Source: Trema orientale (taxonomy: Eukaryota; Streptophyta; Magnoliopsida; Rosales; Cannabaceae). Taken from it: a stretch of DNA of 64,000 bases. The position numbers and the translations under genes are program-made. Numbering within the stretch: the first letter of the stretch is position 1; every line of letters begins with the position of its first letter. The stretch covers positions 70,924-134,923 of the forward strand of contig JXTC01000378.1 in the NCBI GenBank assembly GCA_002914845.1, written 5' to 3'. The notes below the pieces were generated by a model. It was given only the letters and a program-made list of their open reading frames with translations, was not told the DNA's origin and searched no databases. This document shows, piece by piece, positions 22,409 through 33,800 of the stretch.

Positions 22409-23886
22409 TGGTACACTAAAATACACATACGTAAAATAACTGCAAGTGCACGAGTCATAAACAAGTAATAAAGTGATAAGAGAGTTATCGATCCCACGAG
22501 GAATTAGGTATTAAATTATCATTAATTTCCAGAAAAATCGTGACCTAACTTTATCTACGCAACCAAACTAAATGAATTTATACTTAAATAAATATAAATA
22601 TAAATATAAAATATGGAAACTCTATGTACAAATATACTAGGGGATTGAATTCATCTAACCATCAACTATATCTTTTGATCACCAATTTCATCCTAATTAA
22701 TTATACCTAATTTATAAACCAAGAACCCAAATATATTTCTACTTTCTTTCTCGAGTGCTGAGTAAAATCATTCCTAAATCTCAGTTCCAAAATCTCTATT
22801 CTGAACATAGAAATCAAGAATTCATTATATTCAGTAGTTCTTTAATCATGGCTTTAAAGGAATCATAAGTTCTCTCAAACTCTACAAGTCTTAGGTTATA
22901 CTATCATATGGTTGTTTCTAAAATTTCTTTTCTCAAGTACTAAATACCAAATAATCCAACTAGTAGCTAATTAGTTGAGAAGTATTAAGCATTGAATAGC
23001 ATAAATAAATTCAAGAACAACTTCAAAGAATATATTAGAAATCAAGACATAGAATCAAAGTTTAAATTACATCAAACCCCAAGTATATAACAATTAATTC
23101 AACATAGGAGAATCCAACGCCAATCTCAACAAGAATTTCACAAATCCAAACATATTCAACAATTAAGCATAATACAAAATTCAAATGAGATTAGGGTGAG
23201 AAAGAGGATAAGAAAAATTCTTTTGTGGAGGTAGAACTTCAAGCTTCAATCTCTTCAAGCCACTCTCTCAAGCATCTTCTCCAAGAATTTTAGTTTCAAG
23301 CTCCTTCCTCTCTAGAAATTTTTGAGCTCTCAATTTTATGTTTTCTCTCCAATTCTCCACACTTCAAATGGAGACTTAAGAATGTATTTAAGGGCCTCCA
23401 AGATGACCTAGGCTGGGAGGAATATCAACCATTCGACCAGATGACATAAATGGTCTAGATTGGCTCTGAAAACTCGCTTAAAATGGCTTCAGGATGCTGG
23501 GTAGAGTCGTGGTACTCCCTGGCAAGCGCTGCAGTGCTGTAATCTCTGGAAGTCTGATTTCTAGCCAGTGTCGTGACGCTACTATTTAAGCGTCACAGCG
23601 CTCTCGGTTCTAGAATTCAGTATGACAGCTTTTCTTCCCAGGGGCACTATTTCTTCGTTTTAGCTCCGTTTTTCCTGATTTTCATTGCGTTTCATTCGTA
23701 TCGGACTCAACTTTCATCCACTAGGGTTGAAATACCCATATTTGGCACCAATATTTCTTGAATTATATTTATTCACAAGAACTATAAAAATAAAGTAAAA
23801 CACATCAAACCAACAAAAATGCTTGAGATCTCATAATTATTTGAGTTGAATGATACTTTATTTGTGAGTGAATTAATCACTTATCA
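22409..23886 (-). repeat. Solo LTR of a Tat/Athila-like gypsy element
   Basis: It starts TGGTACACTAAAATACAC and ends ATTAATCACTTATCA. Near-identical 5-mers GTAAA (22404-22408) and GTGAA (23887-23891) flank it, a possible target duplication with one mutation. Family landmarks are CTGCAAGTGCACG, AAGTAATAAAGTGATAAG and ATCGATCCCACGAGG at the left and GGCACTATTTCTTCGTTTTA plus TTTTCATTGCGTTTC at the right. No internal element sequence adjoins it, so it is a solo LTR. The minus orientation is inferred from the related LTR at 52866. Confidence 0.7.
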
Positions 23887-23891
23887 GTGAA

Positions 23892-26422
23892 AATTCACAT
23901 ACTTAGTAGGAATCGATTACAGGTTTTTATATATAATAAATATACACACGTTGAATGTCCTGCATGGTTAGTAGTTTATTCAAAAACAGTTCACAAAATC
24001 CAAGTAGAAATCATAGTCCAATAGTTCAAACATTCCAAATCATTATAAAATATTTATCAAAATCAGTACATATCTGTTTAAGTCAATATATAACTATGTA
24101 TGCAATCATGATGTCCGAGGTGTCCTAGTAGGTCACCTGTAAGTCCGAGCCACCTAAAGAGGTGATCGTAAGTCTGAGCACCCAACGTGGGGTACTGTAT
24201 GTCCAACGGCTGTGTAAGTATGTGAATATATTCAAATGCTATGTGAATGATAGAATAAGGATATGCACCATTTTCACAAAATCACAAAATAACCATGCAG
24301 TATTCTTTAATCCAACTACTTTTAGTCTTCAAAACTGAGTTCTCAAATTATTTTGGATTTTCTAAAGATTTCGACAGCATAACGGCCGTTTTTGATCAAA
24401 ACTCAGAAATCTAATTTCCTACATAAAATAGTTCAAAACAATATATATGACACGCCAACCAGTGTGACGTACCTCCCAGGCTGTTTTTATCTCAAATCAG
24501 GTCAAAAATAGATATAAACACAATTTTTATAATTAAATTCATGAAATTCCATATTTATTGAAAATATATAAATTTATAAATTAAACTAATTTTAAAATCA
24601 AGTAATCAAATCCCTACCTCAATCGAGTGTCTAAATAGTGCTATGGTGCTATGGAGAATATTTGGCGTCATTTTCAAATATTTGATCGATAGGTTTGAAA
24701 ATTCAATTTTCAAAAGGAGCTTTAGATCGTGAAACGAACTTCATCACTGAATCTCTAGCACCCAAAATAGCTAAGTTAGACATATAATTTGTCCGATTTG
24801 GGAAAACGGGTCAAACTCGGCCCCACGACACGAAAATGAGGCAAATCTGAGCTGTCCGATTTTATTTTTCGTGCTCGTTTCGAAACATAGTTAATATATA
24901 TCTCATTTTCACTATTTTCAACGTAGATTCCAAAAATGGTAATAGTTTTACAATCTAATATTCCGATCGAAAAGTCAGCACTGAAACAAGTAATATATTA
25001 AGAGCTTAAACAATATGTTGTAGAAAATCTAATGACTGAAGAAACAGCGTTCTCTAGATTGAGTTTATTTTGTTACAAATTGCAATGGTCCTTATCCAGA
25101 TGGAGTTAGGAGTACTGACGTCATATGAGATTCACTTATATCGTGAAATAAATTCAAATATATCTCAACCAGCTTTTTAAAAAAAAAAAAAAATCAAACA
25201 TATCTCATACAAGCTGTATTAGATGAACACGCGAGATACCTTTAATAGAAAGCATATCCTAAACTCTTTCAAAAAAAGAAAAAGAAAAAAGGCATATCCT
25301 AAACTTCATATCCTATACATGTAGTGAACTAAATCCAAATATATCTTAAGCATATTTTTAATAAAACTATATTGTCAATTATCTGGTTTAAACCTTTTTT
25401 TTTTCCTTTTTGAATGAGATACTCCTAAAATATGAGATCACAATTTGGACAATGAAAAAAACAGGATAAGTAATTACCTAGCATTTCCAGTTTATAATTT
25501 GCCATTTTTTCGAATTTGATACAATTCCTATATAAACTTTTTGCTCTAAAAGAATTGAACACCACGTTTTCAGCAATTTGATGATTGTGGATGAGATCAA
25601 GCTTCCCGAGTCTGTTGGCAAGTAATGAATGAAAATTGACTCAACAGCCAACTGATCTGCATCACAAATTGACTTTTAAATAGTCAAAGGTAGTACTGAC
25701 TCATGCATGTACATTTCGACTTTGACGACTATTTGGGCCTCATGAGTCATGAACCTAGATTTTACTAAATTTGAGATCGCATTTGTCTTATTGATACTGG
25801 AAAGAATTTATGAGTGCATTTGGTATAATATTTGAATCCTATTCTTCAAATTGATAAACAACTTTCATGTAAAAATTTGAAAAGATAAATATTTTATCTT
25901 TCTAACTTTCTATATGAAAATTGTTTATAGATTTAAAGAATAAGATTCAAATCTTATACTAAACTTGCCCTATATTATTTTTTCAGCGTGAGACACAAAT
26001 TTTTATACAGTAAAATAAGTATCCCAACTTGACTAGTTCTTAATTTAAATCAGTCCTACACTAAAGGTCAAAGTATCATCTAGTTCTTGAGGGGTACGTA
26101 CTATATTTCACACCGGGACTTTGTGACTCCACATGGCAATCCATTTCATAATATGCTTCATTTCACAGCACATATACTCCAGTTCTTTTAACCTTTTAGA
26201 TTCGAAAAAAAGAAGAAGGTCCATAATCAAGCTCTTTTAAGAGTATAGGTAGAACTTATTACATCTTTTTTAATTTACTCCACACGTCCTTTCTAGCATT
26301 CTTCCTTAGAAAAGTCGTATTTATTTATTTATTTATTTTTTGGGTGAAAGAACGAGTGATAGGCGACAATAAATTTTGAAATTAATCCCTCTAACGCCCA
26401 ACTACGACTGTAGGCCCGTATC
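23892..26422. other. Spacer upstream of GRP2, probably old LTR sequence
   Basis: No gene supported. The part around 24100-24900 has a higher-GC, LTR-like texture (ATGTCCGAGGTGTCCTAG, AACGGGTCAAACTCGGCCCC) seen in many plant gypsy LTRs, but I cannot place ends. 25160-26420 is AT-rich intergenic DNA, with a TATTTATTTATTTATT run near 26320. Confidence 0.35.
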
Positions 26423-26464
26423 TTGCAACTTGCAAATATGCTCAACACCTTTAACCTATAAATA
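26423..26464 (+). promoter_or_regulatory. Core promoter of GRP2
   Basis: A clear TATA box TATAAATA at 26457-26464, 107 bp before the ATG, is preceded by TTGCAACTTGCAAATATGC (26423-26441). The same two-part arrangement in degenerate form precedes GRP1. Confidence 0.7.
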
Positions 26465-26570
26465 GGGATAAAATGAATCGGGTTTTCACACCACTCTTCT
26501 CCATTAACACTTCTTCTCTTGATATATATACTGTAATAACCTTTTTTCTCTAAGGAATAAGCAAATATAT

Positions 26571-27268
26571 ATGGCTTCTAAAATTTTCGTTTTGCTGGGT
26601 CTTTTTCTTGCAATTCTTCTTCTAATCTCTTCGGAGGTAGCAGCTAGAGACCTTGCTGAGACTTCCACCGGGGAAAAAAAAGGTCCACTTTCTTAATTAT
26701 ATCATGTTTTTAAAGTTACACCTTCAATATATATATAATTTGTGGCATGTGATATGTTGTCATCACTAATCTAAATCATGTAACAATGCTATTACACATT
26801 TGGGCGCTGTATATGTTCACATCCTAAATAGGAATTAAATACCAACCGTTAGCTTTAGTCTTAAATAAAATTCAGTGTCTAGATTATAAATTAAACAAAT
26901 ATAGCCAATATGGCTTCTAAATTGTTACTTTTACTCTTGCAGTTGTGGATGTTAGTACTAATGAAAAGAGGGTGGTAGATGATGCAAAATATGGAGGATA
27001 CCCCGGCCAAGGCGGTTATGGTGGAGGTTATCCAGGCGGTCGAGGTGGTTATGGTGGTGGTTATCCAGGAGGGCGTGGTGGTTATGGCGGTGGTTATCCT
27101 GGTGGGCGCGGTGGTTATGGTGGTGGTTATCCCGGCCGTGGTGGATATGGTGGTCGATGCTACTATGGTTGTTGCAGGCGCAGTTACTACGGAAGAGGCT
27201 GCGCAAGGTGTTGCTCTTATGCAGGTGAAGCTGTTGATGCAAAAGTTGAAGCTAAACCGATCAACTGA
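26571..27268 (+). CDS. Secreted glycine-rich protein, GRP family (GRP2)
   Basis: Two exons, 26571-26682 and 26943-27268, are separated by a 260-bp phase-1 intron (donor AG|GTCCAC, acceptor TCTTGCAG), giving 145 residues. Residues 1-25 are a signal peptide ending SSEVAA, with mature RDLAETST, a typical start for this family. Residues 61-103 are four nearly perfect copies of the 11-mer [11 protein letters not shown] (the last one lacks a Gly), then GGYGGR. The C-terminal Cys cluster is C-x3-CC-x8-C-x2-CC (Cys110, 114, 115, 124, 127, 128), followed by [15 protein letters not shown] secreted, probably wall-associated structural or stress protein is expected (Pfam GRP, PF07172); the specific role is unknown. 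Exon 1 is 112 bp, exactly as in GRP1. The coding sequence looks intact. AATAAA occurs just after the stop (27271-27276). Confidence 0.9.
26998..27150 (+). repeat. 33-bp coding tandem repeats of GRP2
   Basis: GGTGGTTATGG..GGTTATCC..GG units encode [11 protein letters not shown]. The DNA copies are very similar, pointing to recent expansion. The matching part of GRP1 is irregular. Confidence 0.85.
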
Positions 27269-27538
27269 AAAATAAAGTATAGCATGAATAATGGATTATG
27301 TGTGTATATATATATATATATATGCTATGCTTTATGGCTAAAAATATAAGTAACAGTTCACGTATTTGTAATAAGCATGATGGTTCTTATCCATGCATTC
27401 TCTTGTATGCCAATAGTATACTTCAGTTTCCGTTTGAAATTCACCACTTAATGAAGGCTTGAATTTTATTATGGTTTGGAATTGCTCTGCTTTTTACTAC
27501 TTCTTTATACAACTATTAGTTAAACTGCAGTAAATTCT

Positions 27539-27711
27539 AGGTAAAGTCTTCTCCATAGAGAGTAGAAGCAACGACTGTATAAAAAGGGTTCCAAATTGCA
27601 TTAAATTATAGGTGAAATTCCCCTTCAAAAAAAAAAATATATATATTATATAGGTGAAATATTCTCCATAGAAAGTAGAAGCAAGGATTGTAAAAAAAAG
27701 GTTTCAAACTG
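27539..27711. repeat. Pair of ~60-bp direct repeats
   Basis: AGGTAAAGTCTTCTCCATAG...GGGTTCCAAATTG (27539-27599) recurs as AGGTGAAATATTCTCCATAG...GGTTTCAAACTG (27651-27711), with a short A- and TA-rich spacer between them. Non-coding, downstream of GRP2. Confidence 0.75.
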
Positions 27712-29190
27712 ATGTATCTGTTACGACCTGAAAGTCAAAGCAGTGACACGTTAGTAGTACATGAAAACATGACCAAATTGATTCTCTCGCAACGCTAAAA
27801 AAATTACTTGGGTTTAGACATTTTGGCCCACAAATCTTTGCAAAACTCCGAATAAAGTAAGCATGTCATTATTCCCATTCATTTGGAAACATATCCCTTT
27901 GAGCTTAAGAAAATCCAATTAACTCAATTGAAAACATAATTAATAACTCATTAATTTCATTGAAATAAACTTTGTGGGACTAAAGTTTAAATGTCCAAAA
28001 ATAACTTGTTAAAGTCGAGTCGTAATCCAAGTACTAGTAGTTTTGAAATCAAGCTCTTAAGGAGTTTATACTTTATAACGTTTAATTATAGACAAATCAT
28101 AATACGGTCAACCTTATGCATTCACTTGAAAATAATTCTAGACTTGCTTAAAAAACTAGGCACAAGAAGAATGTAAACACGATATATATGGACACCAAAC
28201 ACAAATAATGAAAAAGACTGTAAGAATGAGGTGGACTCGAAAGCTCCATAGGAAACTTAGTAACCCTTTTGCGAAACTTTTGTTTTCTAAACACCTGCAT
28301 AGTTAGTTGTTCTAAAATGTTCAACAAAACCATATATGTAATCCAAAATCAAAAACCATCAATACATATGAAAACAAGATATGAAGATTATTATATACTC
28401 AAAACCATGTTGCAAACTATAAATGTAGTGATCCATTCCAAAAACTGATAGTCAGGATATATATGAAAACATAATCAATGATCCATGTCTCAAAAGAAAA
28501 ATATATAGCACATGACATAAATCACTAAATCCCATGAGTTGTTATTCTTTCATCATGAACCCACAATACTTATACTATGTGTGCTAAATACCTAACCTAA
28601 TACCTATTCACATAACTGGAGGGACACCAATATTTTACCTAATAAACTCAGATGTGCAATTAAATACCTACACATACCAAAGAAACCCTGCACAGGTTTT
28701 ACGAACACTGCACTATCAATGGAGGACAATGCCATTTATAAACTCTATGATGCTAACATGGTGATTTTATATGATCCTAGCACTCATGCAATATGAACGA
28801 CATATAAAACAACAATGAAGAAATATTTGTTTTGGAAAGTGCTCTAGTTTTCCATATAAAACCGTTCTAATTTTACTAGAAAATTGAATAGAATAACAAC
28901 TATATTTTGAATAAACCCAAAAATTAAAAACCAGGGTACATTGCAAATCCAAGAGTAGTACAAAGTATAACACATTGCAGTCATTTCTCAAATCACCAAA
29001 ATAGTAATTTAAATAATTAAATAAATTTTTTTTTTCAAAAATATCGCAGTCCAATCAATTCTAATCAAAATGTATAAAAGTTAGGTAATTGAATCCCTTC
29101 CAAACGATGATATATACCTATGGTATCTAAGATTAAGACATATTAACCTAAACAGGATCCAAAGACTAGTTCAAAATGGACTTTTAAGTC
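27712..29190. other. Intergenic spacer downstream of GRP2
   Basis: AT-rich with no gene that I can support on either strand. Confidence 0.4.
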
Positions 29191-29194
29191 ACTT

Positions 29195-29400
29195 AAGGTT
29201 CAGTTCATTACTAGTTAACAAATCTTGCCTGGAAAGTAAAATGACTAAAAGGTCACTCTCGGCCAAAGGAGTTAGTGCTAATGAACAACTAGAGTTAGTA
29301 CATTTAGATATCTGCAGTCTATTAAATGTTCAAGGTCGTGGTGGTTACAAGTACCTCGTGACTTTTATTGACTTAGTTAAGGATGATGAAATCTACTAGT
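29195..29400 (+). pseudogene. Copia integrase fragment
   Basis: The plus strand reads CLESKMTKRSLSAKG, LELVHLDICSLLNVQGRGG and YKYLVTFIDL. These match the end of the integrase zinc-binding region and the start of the catalytic core of copia elements (CxxGKM..F......LELVHSDVCGP, YFVTFIDD). There is no surrounding intact frame or visible LTR. Confidence 0.75.
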
Positions 29401-30020
29401 TCTAGATACATGTATATATTCATTGGAAACATCATGATCACATCATCTATGCAGTAGAAAAATTAATGGAAAGGATTACAAAACGTTTACCTGAATACAC
29501 ACTTTTCACAATTAACGAACAACATATATCAAACAAGCTTATTGTATAGCTTAAATCAAATCTAGATACAAAATCCTAGAGAATAAAGATATTATGTTTA
29601 CCTCTTGATGTGTACTTCTTCTTGATCTCCTTGTTGTGCTTCTATATCTCGCCTCCTACTGCTTGATGGTTCAAACAAAGTTTTGAAGAAATTCGGCAAG
29701 CAGTCAAAATCAACAATGAAGTTTTGAAATTCTTTTAGAGGTAATAATTTTTTCAGATTTGATATTAATAAGAAAATTAAGGAATTCAATACAAGGAATG
29801 TAAGGGTATGGCCATATGCAAGCTAAGTGTACCAATACCTTGAAGAAAAAGTCAAAGGCTGTAACCTCCTCCTCCTAGGGTATGGCCATAAACAACCACG
29901 AAAGCAGTTATTTAGCCTTTGGTATTTCTTTTGTTTCAGATAACATTTGTTTTGTACAGAAATCTACAGGTCATATTATAACACAGACTACATCGTTAGT
30001 CATGTTACAACATCAACAAT
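29401..30020. other. Unassigned repeat-like sequence
   Basis: No gene supported. It lies between two copia shreds and is probably part of the same rearranged element. Confidence 0.3.
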
Positions 30021-30960
30021 AGAAAAGGAAAATGATTCTGATAGTGATGAATCTAAACTAAATGAAGAATCATTCTGAGAGTCATATAAAAAAATATACT
30101 CTCAATGGATTAGAGTGATAGATCAGAATTGTTCTCTTGAAGGGAGAATTTTCGTACTTATTGAATTCAAGGAGAACTCGGAGATCAAAATACAGAAATT
30201 GGAGACTTTATTGGCTGGAAAGGAAGCAAAACTGAAAAAGGTCTCAGCTGTATCAAAGGAGAGTTCTTGGCAAGGAAACCCAAAACGCTGAAGGATTTCC
30301 AAGATTGCAGAATGTTTTGCATATTGAAGGACTTAAGGCTAACTTGATTAGTATAAATTAGATGTACGATTTAAATCTTCATGTCAATTTTACCTATTAC
30401 AAATGTGTTGTTATGGATAAATTTGAAAATTGTGTTTTGGAAGGGTTGAGATCCACGTATAATTATTATACCTTGATTAAATAACATATCTATCATAATG
30501 CAAATGTTCATGAAATTGATGAGAATCTTGTGTATTTAAATTATGATTCATTAATAAAATATGCTAATGCAAGTGTTGTTCGTGGATTACCAGTTCTTGA
30601 TAAAAAGTTTTCTAGTATTTGTAGATCAAGTTAGCTTGAGTTTTCCATGGAGAATGAAATTCATAGCTTTATAGATGAAGCTGCAAAAGTTTTTGGTTCA
30701 GAAACGCATAGCCTGATGCCGTTGAAAATCAGACAGTCATGTTACAATGTCTGAAACTGATGTTGCAACATCGACTGAACAAAGAGATTGTATCTGCTGA
30801 ACCCAGAGTTACTATCAATGATATGATAAGCAGAGAACCCTCATCTAGGATGATAAAAAAATCATCTATCTAACCTCATGATAGGTAGTAGTGAAGATTT
30901 CATTGTTTCAGGGAAAAGGTACATGAATTTGATGAAATATATGTACTTTTCTTCTTTGTT
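30021..30960 (+). pseudogene. Copia gag, protease-linker and integrase-linker shreds
   Basis: Plus-strand frames with many stops include gag-like acidic and Lys-rich sequence (SDSDESKLNEESF), then LQNVLHIEGLKANLISI, NLHVNFTYYKCVV and GLRSTYNYYT (the segment before the integrase zinc finger), and near 30830 REPSSRMIK before a His-Pro-Ser-Asn-like stretch (integrase-RT linker). The order with 29195-29400 is scrambled, so the remnant is rearranged or derives from more than one copy. Confidence 0.6.
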
Positions 30961-31018
30961 TAAGCCTAAAAAAAATCATTATTTTGGAAAATGTTGAAAC
31001 AAAGATATAACTTGTAGA

Positions 31019-31403
31019 TAGGGGTGGCAATCTGTGTCGTGTCGTATTTAACCTAATTAAATCGTATCGTTAACAGGTTGACTTACGTATCACCTATTTA
31101 ATGAAAATGACGTGCAAATTGATGGGTCAAAACGTATATAAATAGTATAATTGTTAGTTTACTCGATTTTTTTAATTAAGTTTTACTGTAGTAAGAGAAA
31201 CTAATTTATTAGCTTTATGTTTTTTTATTTTATCTACAAGAAATTCATAAAAAAATTATTTTTTTGAAAATAATTATTTAATATAATTTATCAAAAAATT
31301 ACTTAATTGTGTCAATTTGAGTTAATTTCGTGTCAAGCAGGTTCAACTAATTGTGCGGGTTTCGAGTCGTGTTATTATGTCATGACCTATATTGCCAGCC
31401 TTA
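31019..31403. mobile_element. hAT-type MITE
   Basis: 385 bp. The left end is TAGGGGTGGCAATCTG and the right end read inverted is TAAGGCTGGCAATATAGG, an imperfect terminal inverted repeat. It is flanked by the 8-bp duplication CTTGTAGA (31011-31018) / CTTGCAGA (31404-31411) with one mismatch. An 8-bp target and a GGGGTGGCAA terminus are typical of hAT-derived MITEs. Non-coding. Confidence 0.8.
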
Positions 31404-31411
31404 CTTGCAGA

Positions 31412-33100
31412 TATTTCCACAAAAATCTTTCGACTTTGCTCATTTTTTATTACTTAGGGAAAGCCTTAGGGATATGTTCCATGTGATTTGTTACTTTTAG
31501 TTTTATGCTAAATTTTACCTTTTGAAGTTAGAATTAGTTTGAAAAGCTTAAAGAAAATTTGGAAAAAAAAATGAATTTTTATTAATTAAGAATTAATTTT
31601 CTAATATAAAGTGTTTGTTGATTTTATCTTTTAAAATCTTTGAATATTTACGAAAAAATTGAAAATCTTAGATTGGATTTTGACTGACTAACTTTATATT
31701 GTTTGATCTCAACAAAAATTTGTGTGCGAATAGGTTTTGCAGTCAGAAAAAGCTATCTACACGGATGTGTAAAAGTCATCCATGAGTAATCTAGTACTAA
31801 ATATTACAAATACATTAGAAGACAATCTACCATGAAAAAAGACTGCCTCAGAGATAGAGTGAAAGCTAATGACTGTGAGTACTTCATTTTTGTGTTGTTA
31901 TATATATTTATATATATATATAAAGCAAGTGGCAATAAACAAAGATGTATTACTCAAAAAATCACAGCGCACATAACAGCCTGTAATAAATGTGAATTTT
32001 TGTGGAGATCAACAAAATAAGGTATATCAGTTATTTTTCAATTTTTGATGACTAATTTGACTTAAAATTTTTTGAAAATTTTTGACGATAAAAATGGTAA
32101 GGTCTATCTATTTTAGAATAGATCTTAGGTAGTTACCTAATTTCCCTGTGAAAGCTGCTCATGTTTTATTAAGGAAAATTCCACTAATTATGAAATTCTG
32201 ATTGAATAGTTGTTTTAGAAGTTTCCTTAATGTTTTGTGTTGATTCTAAATATTTTTGATCGATTATAATTAATTTATGAGCTGTCAAAAATATTGGGTA
32301 ATCATTTTTTCTATTTCAGGAAAGAAGACATCATTTTTCTTTTATGTTATGACATGACTGTGCTGAGAGATTGATGTTGCAACATCTATATAAAATCAAT
32401 ATTTATTTTCCAGATCAGTTTTTTAAATTTAGAAATAAACTTGGTTGATCTTGCAAGTCTTCTAATCAATATTAAATACTTTTTATAGTTGTTTTACATA
32501 TGCCTTAACATGTGAAGACTTGCTCTCTCTATTTAAAGGCCACTCAAAAGTAGCTTTAGGTAGAGAGCACATATTCTATTTTGGCTATTGAATGTACAAG
32601 AAAGAATTTTCTTATAGCCATTTTCTTAGAATTAGGAATAGTCATAGTCATGTGATACAGTACTTCGGGAGAGGTGCTAAATATCATCAGGATAAGATCG
32701 ATCTATAGCTGTGAAGGGAGTTCACGAGGGAAGGATCAAACAAGGTCAAAGGGATCTTGACTATGAGTGTTTATTAGGAGGACAAAAATAATATCCTCGG
32801 GAGAAGATCGACTTCAAGCCTCTAAAGGGATTTCGTGTATATGAAATTAACCTAAGACGAGTAGTGCTCGCTAGATACATTAGTGAAGAAATACATTCAC
32901 ACTGCAACAATAAAAAAAGGAAATATTTTTGTTGTACAAGTCAAATTGGTATTTGTATTCATTCAAACTTCACTAATAGTGTTTAATTCTTCAGACGTGA
33001 CCTCTTGGAATTACAATGACTATCCTTCATAACACAATATAATTTAATAATTGTTTAAATTATTTAATTTGGCTATATCTAAAAAACAGACCAATGGATA
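31412..33100. other. Non-coding, probably retroelement-derived
   Basis: No gene supported. The stretch around 32560-32900 (ACTTCGGGAGAGGTGC, GTGAAGGGAGTTCACGAGGG) looks like a copia LTR or leader. It may belong to the plus-strand copia shreds upstream, but I could not find a matching second LTR. Confidence 0.3.
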
Positions 33101-33109
33101 ATTTTAAAG

Positions 33110-33525
33110 CCTTACTAATAATGATAATTTTGTGTTTTCTCTATCCAAGATAGAGAAGTTTCTTTGCTTCTTCTAACAATTCAACAAATTTATCTGGGCG
33201 ATTAATAAAGTGTTCTTTGACATCATTAAACAATATTTATCGAGTAATATTCGCATTCATTGAAAACATATTCTTTTCAAACTCTTTTGTTAGGAAAATT
33301 ATCGTGACACAAAAGTTCTCTGTGCCATATCTATCTCTTATAAGATGTACATATTTTGTTAAAGTATAAATGTCCATTTACGTCGACATCTTTTATATAC
33401 TTCATGTCACCACACCTAATACATGGACAGTGAGTTATATTAGGATTTACACTATTTTCTTTCGAAAATCTTAAAAAATATTGAACCTCATCATCATACA
33501 CTTTAGACAATCTACTCTTTTTCAT
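33110..33525 (-). pseudogene. CACTA (TNP2-type) transposase N-terminal fragment
   Basis: The minus strand at 33331-33525 encodes MKKSRLSKVYDDEVQYFLRF, then CPCIRCGD and VDVNGHLYFNKICTSYKR. This matches the transposase-associated domain of plant En/Spm TNP2 proteins (Cys-Pro-Cys-x2-Cys and HLYFNGI landmarks). After a frame change, DKFVELLEEAKKLLYL near 33130 matches the conserved LLEEAKKPLYPG stretch. No ends or other transposase parts are present. Confidence 0.8.
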
Positions 33526-33800
33526 CCATTTCTAACTGCTAAAATTTCAATTAAAATTCGGCAGAATTTTCTCTAAAAATTGACTAACCCCCTGCAAAAG
33601 ACATATGCACATGATCAATCTTTTTTTTTTTTGTTTGAGGTAATGCACATGACCAATCTAAGCTTTCAAATCCAACTCAAAGTATCACCATTTCATCATT
33701 ATAAATTTCCAAATTCAACTCAATCATACTTAGTATTAACATAACAAACTTAATGACTAACATCTTACTAACTAATGTCTATCTTTTTCCAAATAAATAT

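Noticed and set aside
26958..27275. His- and Asn-rich minus-strand frame and Val/Met-rich second plus frame over GRP2
   Set aside because: Shadows of the GGY repeat codons. No start context, promoter or family match.
28767..29054. 95-codon minus-strand frame downstream of GRP2
   Set aside because: AT-rich chance frame with no family features or splice context that I can support.
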